The notes under the pieces: generated by a model
What the model saw: only the letters and a program-made list of their open reading frames with translations
The model's database searches: none
Told to the model about the DNA's origin: nothing
Shown here: positions 12,210-24,715 of the stretch, in pieces
Numbering within the stretch: position 1 is the first letter of the stretch
Layout of the letters: every line of letters begins with the position of its first letter
DNA from: Cucumis sativus
Lineage: Eukaryota > Streptophyta > Magnoliopsida > Cucurbitales > Cucurbitaceae
DNA: 64,000 nt
NCBI RefSeq assembly: GCF_000004075.3
Contig: NC_026656.2
Span: forward strand, 21,152,607-21,216,606
Direction: 5' to 3'
Program-made: the position numbers and the translations under genes

Positions 12210-13768
12210 TGAGTTTCTCGTGTGTTTGCTTATCTCTTCCTTTCTTAATGATCATTTAGAAAAAAAATCCTTTTTGGTCAGTGACAAATTCAAGAGACGA
12301 CAAGCGATCACTCGGAGTAGCAACGATGGACAACCATTAATTTTCAATCTTTTCTTCTGTCTTTCTGGGGGTGGTGTTTTTTCTTTTCTTTTCTGGCTTT
12401 GGATCTTGTAGATCACATTAAAAGGAGGATTTATTGGTCATTTTGTGGTTCTTCCCTTAGCTTGCAGGGTAAACAAATAGAAATGGAAGGATTAGCTTTT
12501 CGTGTGTAGTTTAAGAGTATGTTTACTTTGGTTTGGAATCTTTAAATTTTCTTTTTGCTTCTTCATCAAGTAAGGTTGAGAGTTAGTGAACAGGGAACTT
12601 CTCCTGCCTTTTTACCCATCATTCCTTTCTTCAAGTTCTGGGAAATTGTTTACGCAGGGGAAACTATGTATTCTAGGTGTTGTCTCCTCAACCGCTTAGA
12701 AGGTTGCTCTAGCAAGAATCCATGTTGTTCTTTCTTACAGTTTTCTGGAGAATATATGCGCGCTCTTATTCTTTTGATGGTGGATAAAATCAAGCTTCTT
12801 TTCCATGTAAGGATTCTAGTTTAAGGCTTCAATGAGATATGAATCAGATAGAGATATTTTATGAATAATTAAGTTGGTCTTCAAGGGAATTCATTCCTTC
12901 TGAAATTGGTACCAAGTAGCCTTTGTTTTTCTAATTATTCTATCTCCACATATATCTTTTCTTTGGGAGTTCGATTCTTCTTCTTCTTTAATTACACTTG
13001 TTTGTTTGGAAGATTGGGTGACCAGCTTGATAAAAGGACCAGGGAGATTAGAAAAGGCTCACCAATTGGCTAACAACAAAAAGAAAAATTTATGAAATTC
13101 TTTTGAGAGGAAAGAGCAAATCCAGGCAACTAATCCATTAGATGAGTGCCATTCCACATTTTACAGTTTCCTTAAGGATATTTCATTCAATCAATGAAAT
13201 CGTTTCTAATCCAAAAGAAGAAACATTTTACTTATTCATTTTCAAATCTGCCAGTCCCAGCATAGATGGAACTAACAAACTGACTGATTAGTTTTTTTTT
13301 TTTTAATATGATTATATTGTAAGTTTTCTCTTTTTAACACTTGAGCTTATGGACACTACTCATTTTATGCATTCTTTGTTCGACTTTTTTCTTTCCAAAA
13401 ACTATTTTTTCAACTTACCAAAATTTGGTTAGGATTTACAAAATACTTTTTGGAGTGAACTAAAAATACAAAAAATAAATTAGTAAATATGCTTGACTTT
13501 ACAAAAAAAAAAAAGAGAGAGAGGAAGTTATAAGTGGGGCTTAGCATTTGAAAGTCGATTTCTGCCCACAATTTTAGCTGTGGATCTCGATGTAATATGC
13601 TTTAGAATTGATGCAAACTAAAGTAATTAGTGTATTGAGGCTGCAGTTTTAGTGGTTCCAGAATTTCTTTCAAGTATTTGATTAAATATATTAAAAGAAG
13701 CTTTAGCTAAGAAGTTCTTAGAGAGAATGGAATTCTTTACTTTGTGATTTAAACATGGTGTGTAACAG
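12210..13768. other. Probable leader intron(s) of the Gag1-like gene
   Basis: AT-rich sequence without a recognisable protein. A frame ending CAT|GTAAGG at 12806 could join the exon at 13769 in phase, but its hydrophobic product does not resemble the family, so it was not included. Confidence 0.35.
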
Positions 13769-15163
13769 AAAAGAAGGCGTGATGGATGCTGCACTGCATC
13801 TGCACTAGGTAATGCAATGGATGGGCCGTCTAAAGGTCTGAGAGTTAAGAACAAAGAAGCAAAGAAACAATGTTTACCAGAAAATTTCCCAAGCTCTAGC
13901 ACATGTGAAATGGACAACAGTACAGTTTGGTCCCAGAGAAGCATGGCATCAGGCCAAGCACATGATTCTCACAGCAATATTGGGAGCAGTACAGACTTTG
14001 TAAATTCTGGTAAGTGCAAAGCCCCTCTGATGTTTTCCTCTGATCTGTTTATGGGAAAAACTTCATTTTTGCTTGTTCCACTGGATTTTCTTTCAATCTT
14101 TTCTGTTTGGAATTTGGTTTGTGACTGGGTGATAGAGTTAATTTTACTTGGGTTGGTGTTTGATGGGCAATCTTCTAATCTTGGCTCCTTTTGCGGCGAT
14201 TCTAACATAACTTTTTCCTTTCGGTTATTTTTTCGTGTGTCATTCCTCCTAGTGCTATGATCATATTGGTATTACTAGTGGTGATTTAACATGATATTAG
14301 AGCAAGGTTTCAGATTGAAAACCCTCTAATATTATTTCATTCTCCGTTAATATTGATTTCTACTTGTCAAGTCTTTTATAAGTTTATTGAGCCCACAGGT
14401 GAAGAGTGTTAAAGTATATTGATTACTGAGTTTATCAATCTATATCCTGGTTCTGAATAATGTTATGCCCCAACTGCTCTTTTCCGTTTTTTGTGTGGAT
14501 GGGGGGATTTATCATCTGTTCCGATCTTAGTTTTCTGAGTTTAAGCTGATCTGAATAATCGTGAATGGTTTCAGGACTACTTCTTTGGAATGAGACCAGG
14601 AAGCAATGGGTTGGAAATAAAATGTCCGGGAGCCAAAAGCAAGTTCAGGAACCTAAAATAAGGTGGACGAATGACGTCTAGCGTAATAGGAACTGATTCA
14701 TATTGTAATGGAATTGCAAATGCAAACAAACAGTCCTCTTAAACCATACAAATCCCTTAGCTACATTTGATGGCCTTGAAATCAAATCGTTTGAAGTATA
14801 ACTTCAGTATTGGATCTTGCTCATGAGACAACATCTACAATAAAAAACTTTTTAGATTTTTCTACCCACGCCTAGCTGTCATTGTGACTTGCACCTTTCT
14901 ATCACAGATACACTACTAATTCGCATGCCTTGAATTTTTAATCTTTTGCAGCTGGAATGCTACTTACGACAACTTACTAACAACGAACAAGCCGTTCCCT
15001 GAGGCCATACCTCTTACTGTAAGTAGTTGTCAGCAGCTTTTACTTGTTATCTAATATATTTTCTTGTGCAGTTCAACAATGGTTGTTCATTTTGCATATG
15101 AAATGGCAGGAGATGATAGAGTTTCTTGTTGATGTCTGGGAGCAGGAGGGTCTATATGACTGA
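13769..15163 (+). CDS. Gag1-like clamp domain (DUF4050) protein, 5' end unresolved
   Basis: Four phase-consistent exons: 13769-14009, 14575-14662, 14952-15018 and 15110-15163. The conserved C-terminal half reads LLLWNETRKQWVG ... SWNATYDNLL ... NKPFPEAIPLTEMIEFLVD and ends EQEGLYD before the stop. This is the plant form of the clamp_Gag1-like family (PF13259, from memory), whose function in plants is not established. An internal stretch DGPSKGLRVK is also typical of the family. The exon at 13769 opens in frame with KRRRDGCCTASALG, so translation may begin in an earlier exon; the first in-frame ATG inside is at 13817. The protein from that Met is about 133 aa, without a signal peptide or membrane segment. 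Start uncertain, identity of the C-terminal domain fairly sure. Confidence 0.8.
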
Positions 15164-18100
15164 GCCTACAATTCAAGGGAGTCTTCATATTGTTTAAATT
15201 TGTGCAGCTTGAATTTTTTTTGCTGCCGTTCAATTACGAGCAATCGTTCGATGCTTATAGTATAAATATTACTGTTTATGTTGAATTCAAGCTACCCATT
15301 TTGGATCTTTTTCAAGAATGGAATCATTTTGAAAACAGTCTTTTACGTTGAAGTTTTGCTAGATTCGATCTGTCTGGGGCTGGCATCTACTGGCTTTGGC
15401 ATAATGAACACAGTTTGGGCTCTAAAATTCTTAAGCCCGTGAAGATAGATAAGTCTTGTGCCCAATCATAAAAAAGATTTCAAGGGTATAAAGTGTATAA
15501 ATACCATTTGTGATGGACTTTTCTTTTTCTTTTTAAGTATATGATCTGCTTAGTAATTTGATGGATGTGCCATTGTTAAGTCATATATTCTTGATCAAAG
15601 ATGTTAGAAGTTGGAATTTTCACTTTCATTGTTCTAGTTGGATTCAAAACAATATATCTATATACCTATAAATTTCACAGATTTGAATTTTTACATGGAT
15701 TTTTTTAGACAATGTATTGGTGTTGCAGATATTACATATAGAAACAAATTTTTTTTATTCATGTTACTAAGTATGTATTTCACCCTGAATTTGAATAATT
15801 AGAAGAGAACAAAAAAAGATGCTTAATTACAAATTGTTTGACGATTGATTCGACATAGTATTTTTGGGTAATTCTCAATCAATCATTTGAATTCAAACTA
15901 CTCTAAAGTTAAAGTATTTTAATTAACACTTTTGTTTTTCTCATAATTCTCGATATTACTTACAGACATGAAATTTTTGGAATGAAAAACAAAGTTTTAA
16001 CCCTGCAAAAAATGGCCAAACACAACATGGAACCATCTAAATTGAGTAATAAGAATAACAATAAACAAAGATCAGAAAACTGAGAATATTAAAAAGTTGA
16101 TAGAAAGGAAGAATGACAAAGGAAACAAAACGCATAAAGATGATTGGATGGGAGAAATTTTGCGGTTTTATTTATGAGATCAGGTAGTGAATAGTAAACA
16201 AGTAGAGCCATTGAAATGAGTAAGGAAAGTGGGTGTGTGAAGAGACAGTGCAATAAAATGATTTTAGGGTTTGACAGCAAATATGTGTTGGGTTTTTGGT
16301 GAGACAAAGGAAGTGGGTGTGGGTCTTATAATTTTTTAGGATATGATATGAAGATTTAGATGAGATAAGGGGTATCCCCTCATTTACCACCTTCAAACCC
16401 AACCTCCCCACCCCCACCTTCTTCTTTCAATTCAACACTCATTTCCCACTATTACCCTTTTCTTTAATTTCCTTATTTTTTTCTATCTTTATTAAGAAAA
16501 AACTTTGCATGTTATATGATTGTTTCTTTTTCTTTAAGAAGGATAATAACTGAACCAAATCAGAGTTAACATTACAATCATCCTCTGCCACATCAAAAGT
16601 ACAAATTTCACCACTTCTGAGGACGAAGACAAGGCCATGGCCACCCAAAACAGAAACCAAAAGACTCTAGCTCAAACAACAACCGTATGAGCTAGACAAG
16701 GAAGACACCGTTCGTCGAGTGCAAGCATTAGACGAATGACTGCATATGAGCTAAAGCAGCCAAAGACGTGACTTCACCCACTAGACGACCTCCAAAGCTC
16801 AAACAAATTAGAATTCTAATTACCATGACAAGCAAGGATGACCTCACTACAAATTAGGCTCCACAATCACAAGATAATGGTTATTTATGTCATTTGGCCT
16901 ACACTTGGGGATTTAATGGGCTATGTCTAAACATTGACCATTAGGTTGTACAAAACATGGATGAGGACAAAATGAATGACTTTTCATAAAGTTTTTCAAG
17001 ATTTTTATCTAATATATCCCTAATTTCAAGACGTTGGTATTAAGCTTAATTATATAATGGGTCACGAAATCTTTAAAAATAATATATATTGATAGTGTTT
17101 GTGAAAATAAATAGACATCACTTATGTGACCCTTTTCTTTATATAGTATATATACATTTATGATTTTACTTAACGATAGACCCACCTCATGTCGATTCCT
17201 AATAGGATTATGATTTGAGATAGACTAATTTTAAATTTACTAGAAACAACATTATTGGTGGAGTACTATTTTCATAATATATAATTTGATAGACTTAGTA
17301 AATTAATAATGTATGTATTATCAACAAATGAGCACATGAATATTTGATAAGTGATAAAAGAAAAAGATGTATTTTTAAAAATACCAAAATATGGAAACTC
17401 AAATTTCAATAATAAAACAATGGCTAAACACAAATTTTACAAAGCAATTTTGACATCAATTTTCTGACGTTCCCTTCAATTATGCAACTTATGCTCAAAC
17501 ATTTAGGGGGATGATACGCGCATGTAGTGTGCACACCTTCTTAGATTTTTCCTAGGCTAAAAGACGAAGTTTCGTTGGTGAGAGGAGATTGATTTGTATG
17601 CATTGTTTATATAAAAGTATAAAATATGATGGTATATGATAGAAATATCCAATTGAAATGTCCAAGGTGGATTTGTTTGTCCACTATTATTTTAATTAAA
17701 CCTCTTTCACCACCAAATAAAGCATTCTTTTCTTATTGTTTAATTTGGTAAATTAAATTATATTTCATATAAGGTTGCGTTGGCCATCAATTGGTCGTAC
17801 GGCTCCAACTTGCAATTTAATTAACGCAATTAATTAGCGTTAATCAATGTATCTAATCTATTCTTTTGAAATGGTCAATTGAAAGAGAAAAGCATACATT
17901 GCATTGTCCCCAATTCCCTCCTTTTCATTTACCTTTTTAATTAATTTCACTAATAAGCTAATAACCTCACAAAGTGTTCATGGATTTTTATGATTTGAAA
18001 CTGAAATTAAAGCATGTTTACACCATGAACCCAAAACCTTAGCTTGAGGGCTACACTTTCTAATTTTAAATTGATTACATGGGATTGATATGATACCAAT

Positions 18101-20878
18101 TGATTTAACTTTATTAAAATGATTATCAACATCATGATCGTCCTAAAATAGAACCATAAAGATAGGTTCAACTTCTTTGTCATTTCTTTTCTATTACAAA
18201 AGGTTAAATTATAGTTCAATTTAATTCGTCTATGTAATAATTTCTAAAGCTTTCTACATCTTCCAACTACTCCAATTTTATTTCAATATATTTAGTCTAT
18301 TCATCTTCATTAAATGGGGTTGGATGTAGATTTCTTCTTGTTTGAAGTTTTTCCATTTTAACGTTCTACAGATTTATTTTTAATTTAGTTTATTTTCAAT
18401 GGAAAATGAATTCTTTCCTTTCCTTTTGACAATTTTTTTACTTTAAAAAAATTCAATATTATTTTTAATTTTCAAAACTTTTAATTGGAATGGATACCAC
18501 AATTAACGAGTAAAAAACTATGACAATATCTTCGAAAATGAAATAAATGGTGAAAGTAAACTTTATCTTCTACGTAGTTGGAACGATATTACGAATTATA
18601 ATCTTCACACTCCAATTATTAATTTGAAAATTATTTTTGAATACATATTGTACAAACTTTAAAGTTAAAAATAATAATAAAAGGGAAGAGTTTGAAAGAT
18701 TAAATACAAAATGTTAGGTTGTTTGGTTTAAATTGAATAGTGATTCATAAAAGTGGGTGTTGATTGAATGCTTTAAGGGGAAATGGAAAGAAAGAAAGAA
18801 ATAAAGAAAAAAGAAGAAAAAATTAGAATGAAAAGGAGTTTGAATTGAATGATAAAAGAGAATTCCAAAATAGCAAAGACCTTTAAATTTAGACCAATGA
18901 AGTTAGGAAGAGAATCAATTGGTGGGTCAGTGAAATGGTTCAATGGGGGATTGGGTTTTCCTTATTCCTTACATTTTCTACTTACAAATTGTACTCTTTT
19001 TCAATGTTTAATTTGCTCACAACTTCCAATTTTCTCTCCCTTTATTGTTTCAAATTTTGTACTCATCAAAGTCCAAGTCAATTGTTTTGCCTCTTCTTAT
19101 TACTATTTTAAACTTAATTGCTATCTACTATACTATTCATTACTCTAATTTTCTTAATATTTGCATTATTCTAAATTTTCGACTCTCATAAACGTGTTTA
19201 TACTTTTATATATGTTCACGTTCTAAATTGATGTACTTGTAAAAGTTTAGCATCTAAATTTTAGATTGATACAATTATTCATTTACATTTTAATTTAATA
19301 TAACCTCCAACTTAAGGTTCAAACTCATACAAATCCTAAACAATAGTATAAATTAAAACTTTTAGATTTTATTATTACAAATCATATTTAATGTAATAAT
19401 TCATTTTTTAAAACTTTGCATGTGTTTGAAACTTATAGGTGTATTTTTTGTTGTACAAATTTAAAAGTTTTTACGCTATTTAAATGTTTGGACTAAAATT
19501 TCATATATATATATATATAGCATTTTCTTCTTTATTTTTGGTACATTATATTCTTAATTGACAATGAATGATAGAATTTATAAGAAGGTTGATTGGTCAA
19601 AAGTTGATATTGATAAGTATAAGACTTGTGCTCATCTATGGCTTCAATAGAAAGTAGTTGATTTTGAACCAATATGTTAAGTCTTAATAATATATAAAGT
19701 TTGTTCGTTCAAAGTTTTTGATTGAAGAACAATCCATTGTAATTTTTAATCTATAGTTTTATAATTTGAATGCGATAAAATTATATGTATATATCTATAA
19801 AAAAGTTTAAATATCTACCAAATACTTTCATCATTTATGGTGTAGCTTTTTCATTTATAATAGTTGACCTTATTGATTGGTTAATTGGTTGGCCTTTTCA
19901 ATTCAAAATAATTCAAGACTTAATTTTAAAATGAACATATAGGAATTTCCACAATTGCTGAAGCATTATTATTCAACTTGGTCACCTTTTAATTTTATAA
20001 TTAATAATAACGATAATAAAATGCACCAAGTGGTGGAATTTGTACCCAAATTATTCCATTGTTTGTGACAAGTTGTATGTGTGATTGTCATTACTTTGTA
20101 TGAAGTGGAATTTCACATTTCACATATTAATTTCTCATAGATCTATTATTACTTTTAATTAGAAAAACTATAATCTCCATTCAAATTCCTCTAGAGATAC
20201 GTGAATTTATATATAGTACAATAAAAGTGAATTTTTTTAAAATAAATATAAATATTATTGTTTTTTTGAATTGAACTTTTTAGATTATTTAATGGGGAAG
20301 AAATTTGTTAGTTTTGGGTTATGAAAAGTATTTTTTTAAAAAAAGTTGTAAATAAAAACACATTTTTAATGGGTTTTTAATTTAAAAATGGTTTTGAGTT
20401 GAGTCAAAGATGTGTGTTTGATGAACAGTAGTGGTTTCGTTTTTCTTCCAATTCAGAGATATGTAATTATTATTGACCAAAAAGTAAGTTTGAAGGTTGA
20501 TAACAATTGTAAATGCAAAAAAGATAATTTTGATAGCCTCCACATAAATTGAGAAAACATTTAAAACAATAATTGATTTGAGTTTTAAAAATGGTGTTAT
20601 CTGTGTAAGGATAGGAAAAGGCAGTGTCCAAACAAGGAGTGATAGAGTGAAGAAGAAGGATAGGATAGGATAAACGAGGATCCAAACAAGGAGGAGGATG
20701 AAAAGAAAGGGGGAAGAATTAGAAGAAAAGAAAAAGAAGGAGTGTATGTGTGTATGGTTAAATTGAAATTGATTAGGTGGAAGAATATAAGCAAAGGGAA
20801 GGCCCACACGGTCACACCCACCACTTTTGCTCAAATACATTGCATGTGGGCTTTGTTAGCGTGTATTGTCATGTACCC
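15164..20878. other. Intergenic, no gene seen
   Basis: 5.7 kb of mostly AT-rich sequence between the Gag1-like gene and EBF. The only GC-richer patches are about 16,060-16,440 and 16,560-16,930. They have short frames without recognisable domains and may be decayed repeat. A (TA)n run sits at 19,503-19,520. No RNA gene was recognised. Confidence 0.5.
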
Positions 20879-20912
20879 AAACACACACACACACACACAC
20901 ACGCACACACAC
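20879..20912. repeat. (AC)n microsatellite in the EBF upstream region
   Basis: About 16 AC units with one GC interruption, read directly. It lies about 300 bases upstream of the EBF start codon, in the promoter or the distal leader. Confidence 0.9.
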
Positions 20913-21052
20913 TTCCTAACTCTTCAATATCAATCAATTCAATAAACCTCTCTCTTTTATTCATTCTCTGCCTTTCATTTTTTTTCCCCTTACCCTTCTT
21001 CTTCTTTCTTCTCCTCCTTCTTCCTTTTTTTTCCCTATCTGATAGGGTTTCC

Positions 21053-21243
21053 ATGTCATTTTGCCTTCCATCCCCCTCATGCTTCAGCTCTTCCCACTTG
21101 AAAACTTGGTGATTGCGGTCTTCACCTTTATTGCTTCTCTCTTTTTTGCTCTCTTTGGAGGGTTTTTTACTGCCTTTTTTACCTCTCTCCTTTTTTTGGG
21201 TTTCGTCAACCGCTACCCATGGCTAAGATCTTTGGTTTTACTC
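21053..21243 (+). promoter_or_regulatory. EBF leader with two upstream ORFs
   Basis: If transcription starts before 21053, the leader carries two ATGs ahead of the EBF start at 21219. The first (21053-21112) encodes 19 residues and stops. The second (21079) is in another frame, strongly hydrophobic, and passes over the EBF ATG without a stop as far as the EBF donor. Such overlapping uORFs usually depress translation of the main frame. The transcription start is not known from sequence. Confidence 0.4.
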
Positions 21244-23951
21244 GTAAGATTTCCTTTTAACTCTGATTCCTTTTGTTTTTTTTTTTTTTTGGGTTGTTTG
21301 ATTTTTGTGGGTTTAAATGATTGGTTGAAGATAGGGTGTAGATTTGTAATTTATACTTGGTGTTTTAGTTCTCCTGACTTTTTTTGGATTATTTGTGGGT
21401 TTTTTTTTTTTGTTGGGTAGACTATGGTCTTTAACTATTGTGCTTTATCTGATCGTTCCTATGGGTTCTTTTGATTTTTTGTAGTTTGGATCTTAATTTT
21501 GGAGAGGTCTGTGGTGATATGATTTAACTATAACTTCTTTTTTTTTGTTAAATATTTGGGTTATGAAATTATGTGTTCCTATGTTGTAAGGTGTAAATCT
21601 TGGAGCTGTACGGTTTTAGATCAATTATCTCAAGACTTGAAAAGTTTAATTTGGTGAATTTTAATGTTTATGGCAAAGACTTGTGGTTGTGTGGTATTTT
21701 TTCTGGTTCTTTTTGGGATTTCCTAGCAAGGTTAATTCGAGAACGTTAGCTGTGGCTTTGATGGTAATCTTATTTTAGATTTCTGGGTACGGATGAAGTT
21801 GGTAGTGTTATATTCTGATATGTTGCTCAGACAGAAACTGTGGTTTTATTAGGTAGAAAAATTATGATCTGGTTTGTGTTTTAATAGATTTTCCTTGCGG
21901 ATGTAACGGTACTCGCATATTTTCATTGAAGTATGAGTTTTGTGCTCTGTGGTGTGATTTATTGGGAATACAGTCTCTCTAGGTGTGAACTTGGTAGGAT
22001 GTATCAGCTAATTTATTGTTCTCTTGATCTTGCAGTCACAGAAAGTGAGGATTTTTTTCCTGGGGCACCAATCTATCCAAACCCCAAGGATACAAGTCTC
22101 TTTTTATCCCTTGGTCGCCAGGTGGATGTTTATTATCCTCTCCGTAAGAGGTCCAGGGTCAGCGCTCCATTTGTGCCTAGTGGAGAAATACTCAAAAAGG
22201 AGGCATCTATTGAAGTTCTTCCAGATGAGTGTCTCTTTGAGATCTTCAAACGCTTACCTGAAAGAGAGACAAGGAGCCTCTGTGCTTGCGTTTCTAAACG
22301 CTGGCTCATGCTTTTAAGCAGCATTAGTGGAAACGAATTTTATGGTGCTTCAGAAAATTTGAAGCCTAAAAATGTTGTGACTGAAAATCTAGAAGATAAC
22401 CAAACTACAAACGAGGGATGTCTTTCACGAAACTTGGAAGGGAAGAAGGCCACAGATGTAAGACTAGCTGCCATAGCAGTAGGAACTGCTAGTTGTGGTG
22501 GCTTGGGCAAGCTGTCAATTCGCGGAGGCAATCATGGCTCTGAGGTTACAAACCTTGGCCTCAAGGCTGTTGCCCATGGATGCCCTGGCCTTAAAGCTAT
22601 TTCTTTGTGGAATCTGTCTTCAATCGGAGATGAAGGTCTGATTGAGATTGCCAAGGGATGTCAACTTCTAGAGAAGCTTGATTTAAGTCAATGTCCTGGA
22701 ATTTCCAACAAAGCTTTGCTGGAACTTGCCAAAAACTGCCCTAATCTGACTGATATAACAGTTGAGGCTTGTGCAAACATTGGGAATGAAAGCGTTCAAG
22801 CTATTGGGCAATATTGTTCAAATTTGAAGTCTATTTCAATCAGAGACTGCCCTCTTATTGGGGATCAAGGAATATCAAGCTTGTTCTCTTCCACCTCTTA
22901 CACCTTAAACAAGGCAAAGCTCCAGGGTCTAAATGTCACTGATGTGTCACTTGCTGTCATCGGACATTACGGAAGAGCAATCACAGATCTTACGCTTACT
23001 GGCCTGACAAATGTCTCTGAGAGGGGATTTTGGGCCATGGGTAATGGTCATGGTTTGCAAAAGTTGAGATCATTTACACTTAGTTCTTGCCATGGTGTGA
23101 CTGACGTTGGGCTACAATCGATTGGGAAGGGATGCCCAAACTTGAAAAAGTTCTGCTTGCACAAATGTTCATTTTTGTCTGACAATGGAATGGTCTCTTT
23201 TGTTCAGGCTGCTACCTCCATCGAGAACTTACAATTGGAAGAGTGCCACAGGATAACCCAATTGGGTTTATTTGGTACCATCTTAAACTGTGGTGCAAAG
23301 TTAAAGGCTCTTTCTCTAGTAAACTGCTTAGGGATCAAGGATTTGAGCCTGAACTTGCCTTCTCTGTCCTCATGCAAGTCTCTCCAGTCACTATCCATCC
23401 GCAATTGCCCTGGGTTCGGTAATGCAAGCTTAACTCTTTTGAGCAAGCTGTGCCCCCAGCTTCAGCATGTGGAGTTCTCTGGGCTCAATGCTATTACAGA
23501 TTCTGGGCTATTGCCATTGTTCATGAATTGTAAAGCAGGATTGGTGAAGGTCAATCTAAGTGGCTGTGTGAATCTAACCGACAAAGTGATTTCATCCTTG
23601 ACCAAGCTTCATGGTTGGACTCTTGAATTGCTCAATCTTGATGGTTGTTTGAAGGTCACCGATTCAAGCTTGGTGGCAATTGCAGAGAACTGCCCATTGC
23701 TCAATGACCTTGACGTCTCTAAGTGTTGTATCACTGATTTTGGAGTTGCAGCCCTTGCTCAAGCCAACCAGTTCAACCTGCAACTCCTTTCCGTGTACGG
23801 GTGCTCTGCCTTAACTGATCAGAGCTTGCTTGCTCTTGTAAAATTAGGCGACTCCCTCTTGGGCTTGAATCTTCAGCACTGCAACTCAATCAGCACCAGA
23901 AGTATTGAGCTGCTATTGGCTCAACTCCATCGGTGTGACATCCTCTACTGA
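21219..23951 (+). CDS. EBF: EIN3-binding F-box protein (EBF1/EBF2 type)
   Basis: Substrate receptor of an SCF E3 ligase that ubiquitinates EIN3/EIL1, holding ethylene signalling down. Two coding exons: 21219-21243 (8 codons plus one base, MAKIFGFT) and 22036-23951, joined in phase across a 792-nt intron; 646 aa, against about 630-650 for the family. Near the N-terminus lies the EBF signature APIYPNPKDTSLFLSLG, then an F-box at about residues 68-106 (LPDECLFEIFKRL). From about 145 to the end run leucine-rich repeats of the Cys-containing type, such as NLTDITVEACANIGNESV and LEKLDLSQCPGISNKAL. The C-terminus CDILY matches Arabidopsis EBF CDILS. The small first exon carrying only the first residues supports this start. 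I cannot tell EBF1 from EBF2 by eye. Confidence 0.95.
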
Positions 23952-24715
23952 GCTTGTCAGCAGAAAAGACGATAACAAAAGGAGGAATCCATCTGTAAGA
24001 AGGTAGCATAAAAATCTTATCAGGGAAATATCATTAGACTGTAGTTTTTGGGTCCATGGGTATGGGTCTTTGTCATCTAATAACCTTAGGTCCATTTTCC
24101 AGGGAATATGGTCATTCTTTCCTTTTTTCACAGATCTCCCTTGAATGGGTTCTGTTTTTAGTGTTTTGGCTCTCACATGAGATGTCTCTCACTTTGATTG
24201 ATGGCCATCCTTCCCTGAGCTTACCAGTTTCTGGATCAAAGGTTATTAGGTCCTGTGTTATTTGGGTAATCGGTGTCCTGGTTTTTTGTCCCACTTGTCA
24301 CTGTGTAGGATTATCTCAGGTTCTATTACCCGATCCACGTTTCGGTTTCGGTTTCTTGTGCTTGTTTCTGTTATGTTTGGGTTTGTGTTTGTATTTTCCT
24401 CAAAGGGGGTAGAGTTTATGATCGCCTAGACAAATCATCTTCTTGGTTACTCTTGGCAGTTCCAATATTTGGTGCCTTTCCATTCACGGGGCCTAGGTCG
24501 TGGCAGCGGGTTATACAAGTCTGCCACCACAATCTTCTTGTTCGTAAGGGATTGTTTTTTTAAGTTTATACCAGGCCTTTGTTTTTCAGGAACCAATTTT
24601 TTTAAGGAACTTCCCCATTTGCAACTGAGCTGTATGTAAATGACTTGACAGATCGGCCTTATGCCCTTTGTGATGTAACTTGTAAGTTTCGTATCCAATA
24701 TTATTAATCAATAAG
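23952..24715 (+). promoter_or_regulatory. Long EBF 3' UTR with several U runs
   Basis: About 750 bases with no competing frame follow the stop. They contain U runs near 24123, 24147, 24283, 24553 and 24596, and an AATAAGAA stretch near 24710 that could serve for 3' end formation. In Arabidopsis, EBF1/EBF2 3' UTRs with poly-U elements are bound with EIN2 to repress translation. The U runs are seen here; conservation of that control is inference. Confidence 0.5.

Noticed and set aside
20382-20840. 152-residue minus-strand frame upstream of EBF
   Set aside because: Hydrophobic, Ser/Phe-rich product of a T/C-rich strand. No domain, no splice context.
20879-20912. CRISPR-like or other array
   Set aside because: It is a simple AC dinucleotide repeat. 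No direct repeats with spacers occur anywhere in the window.
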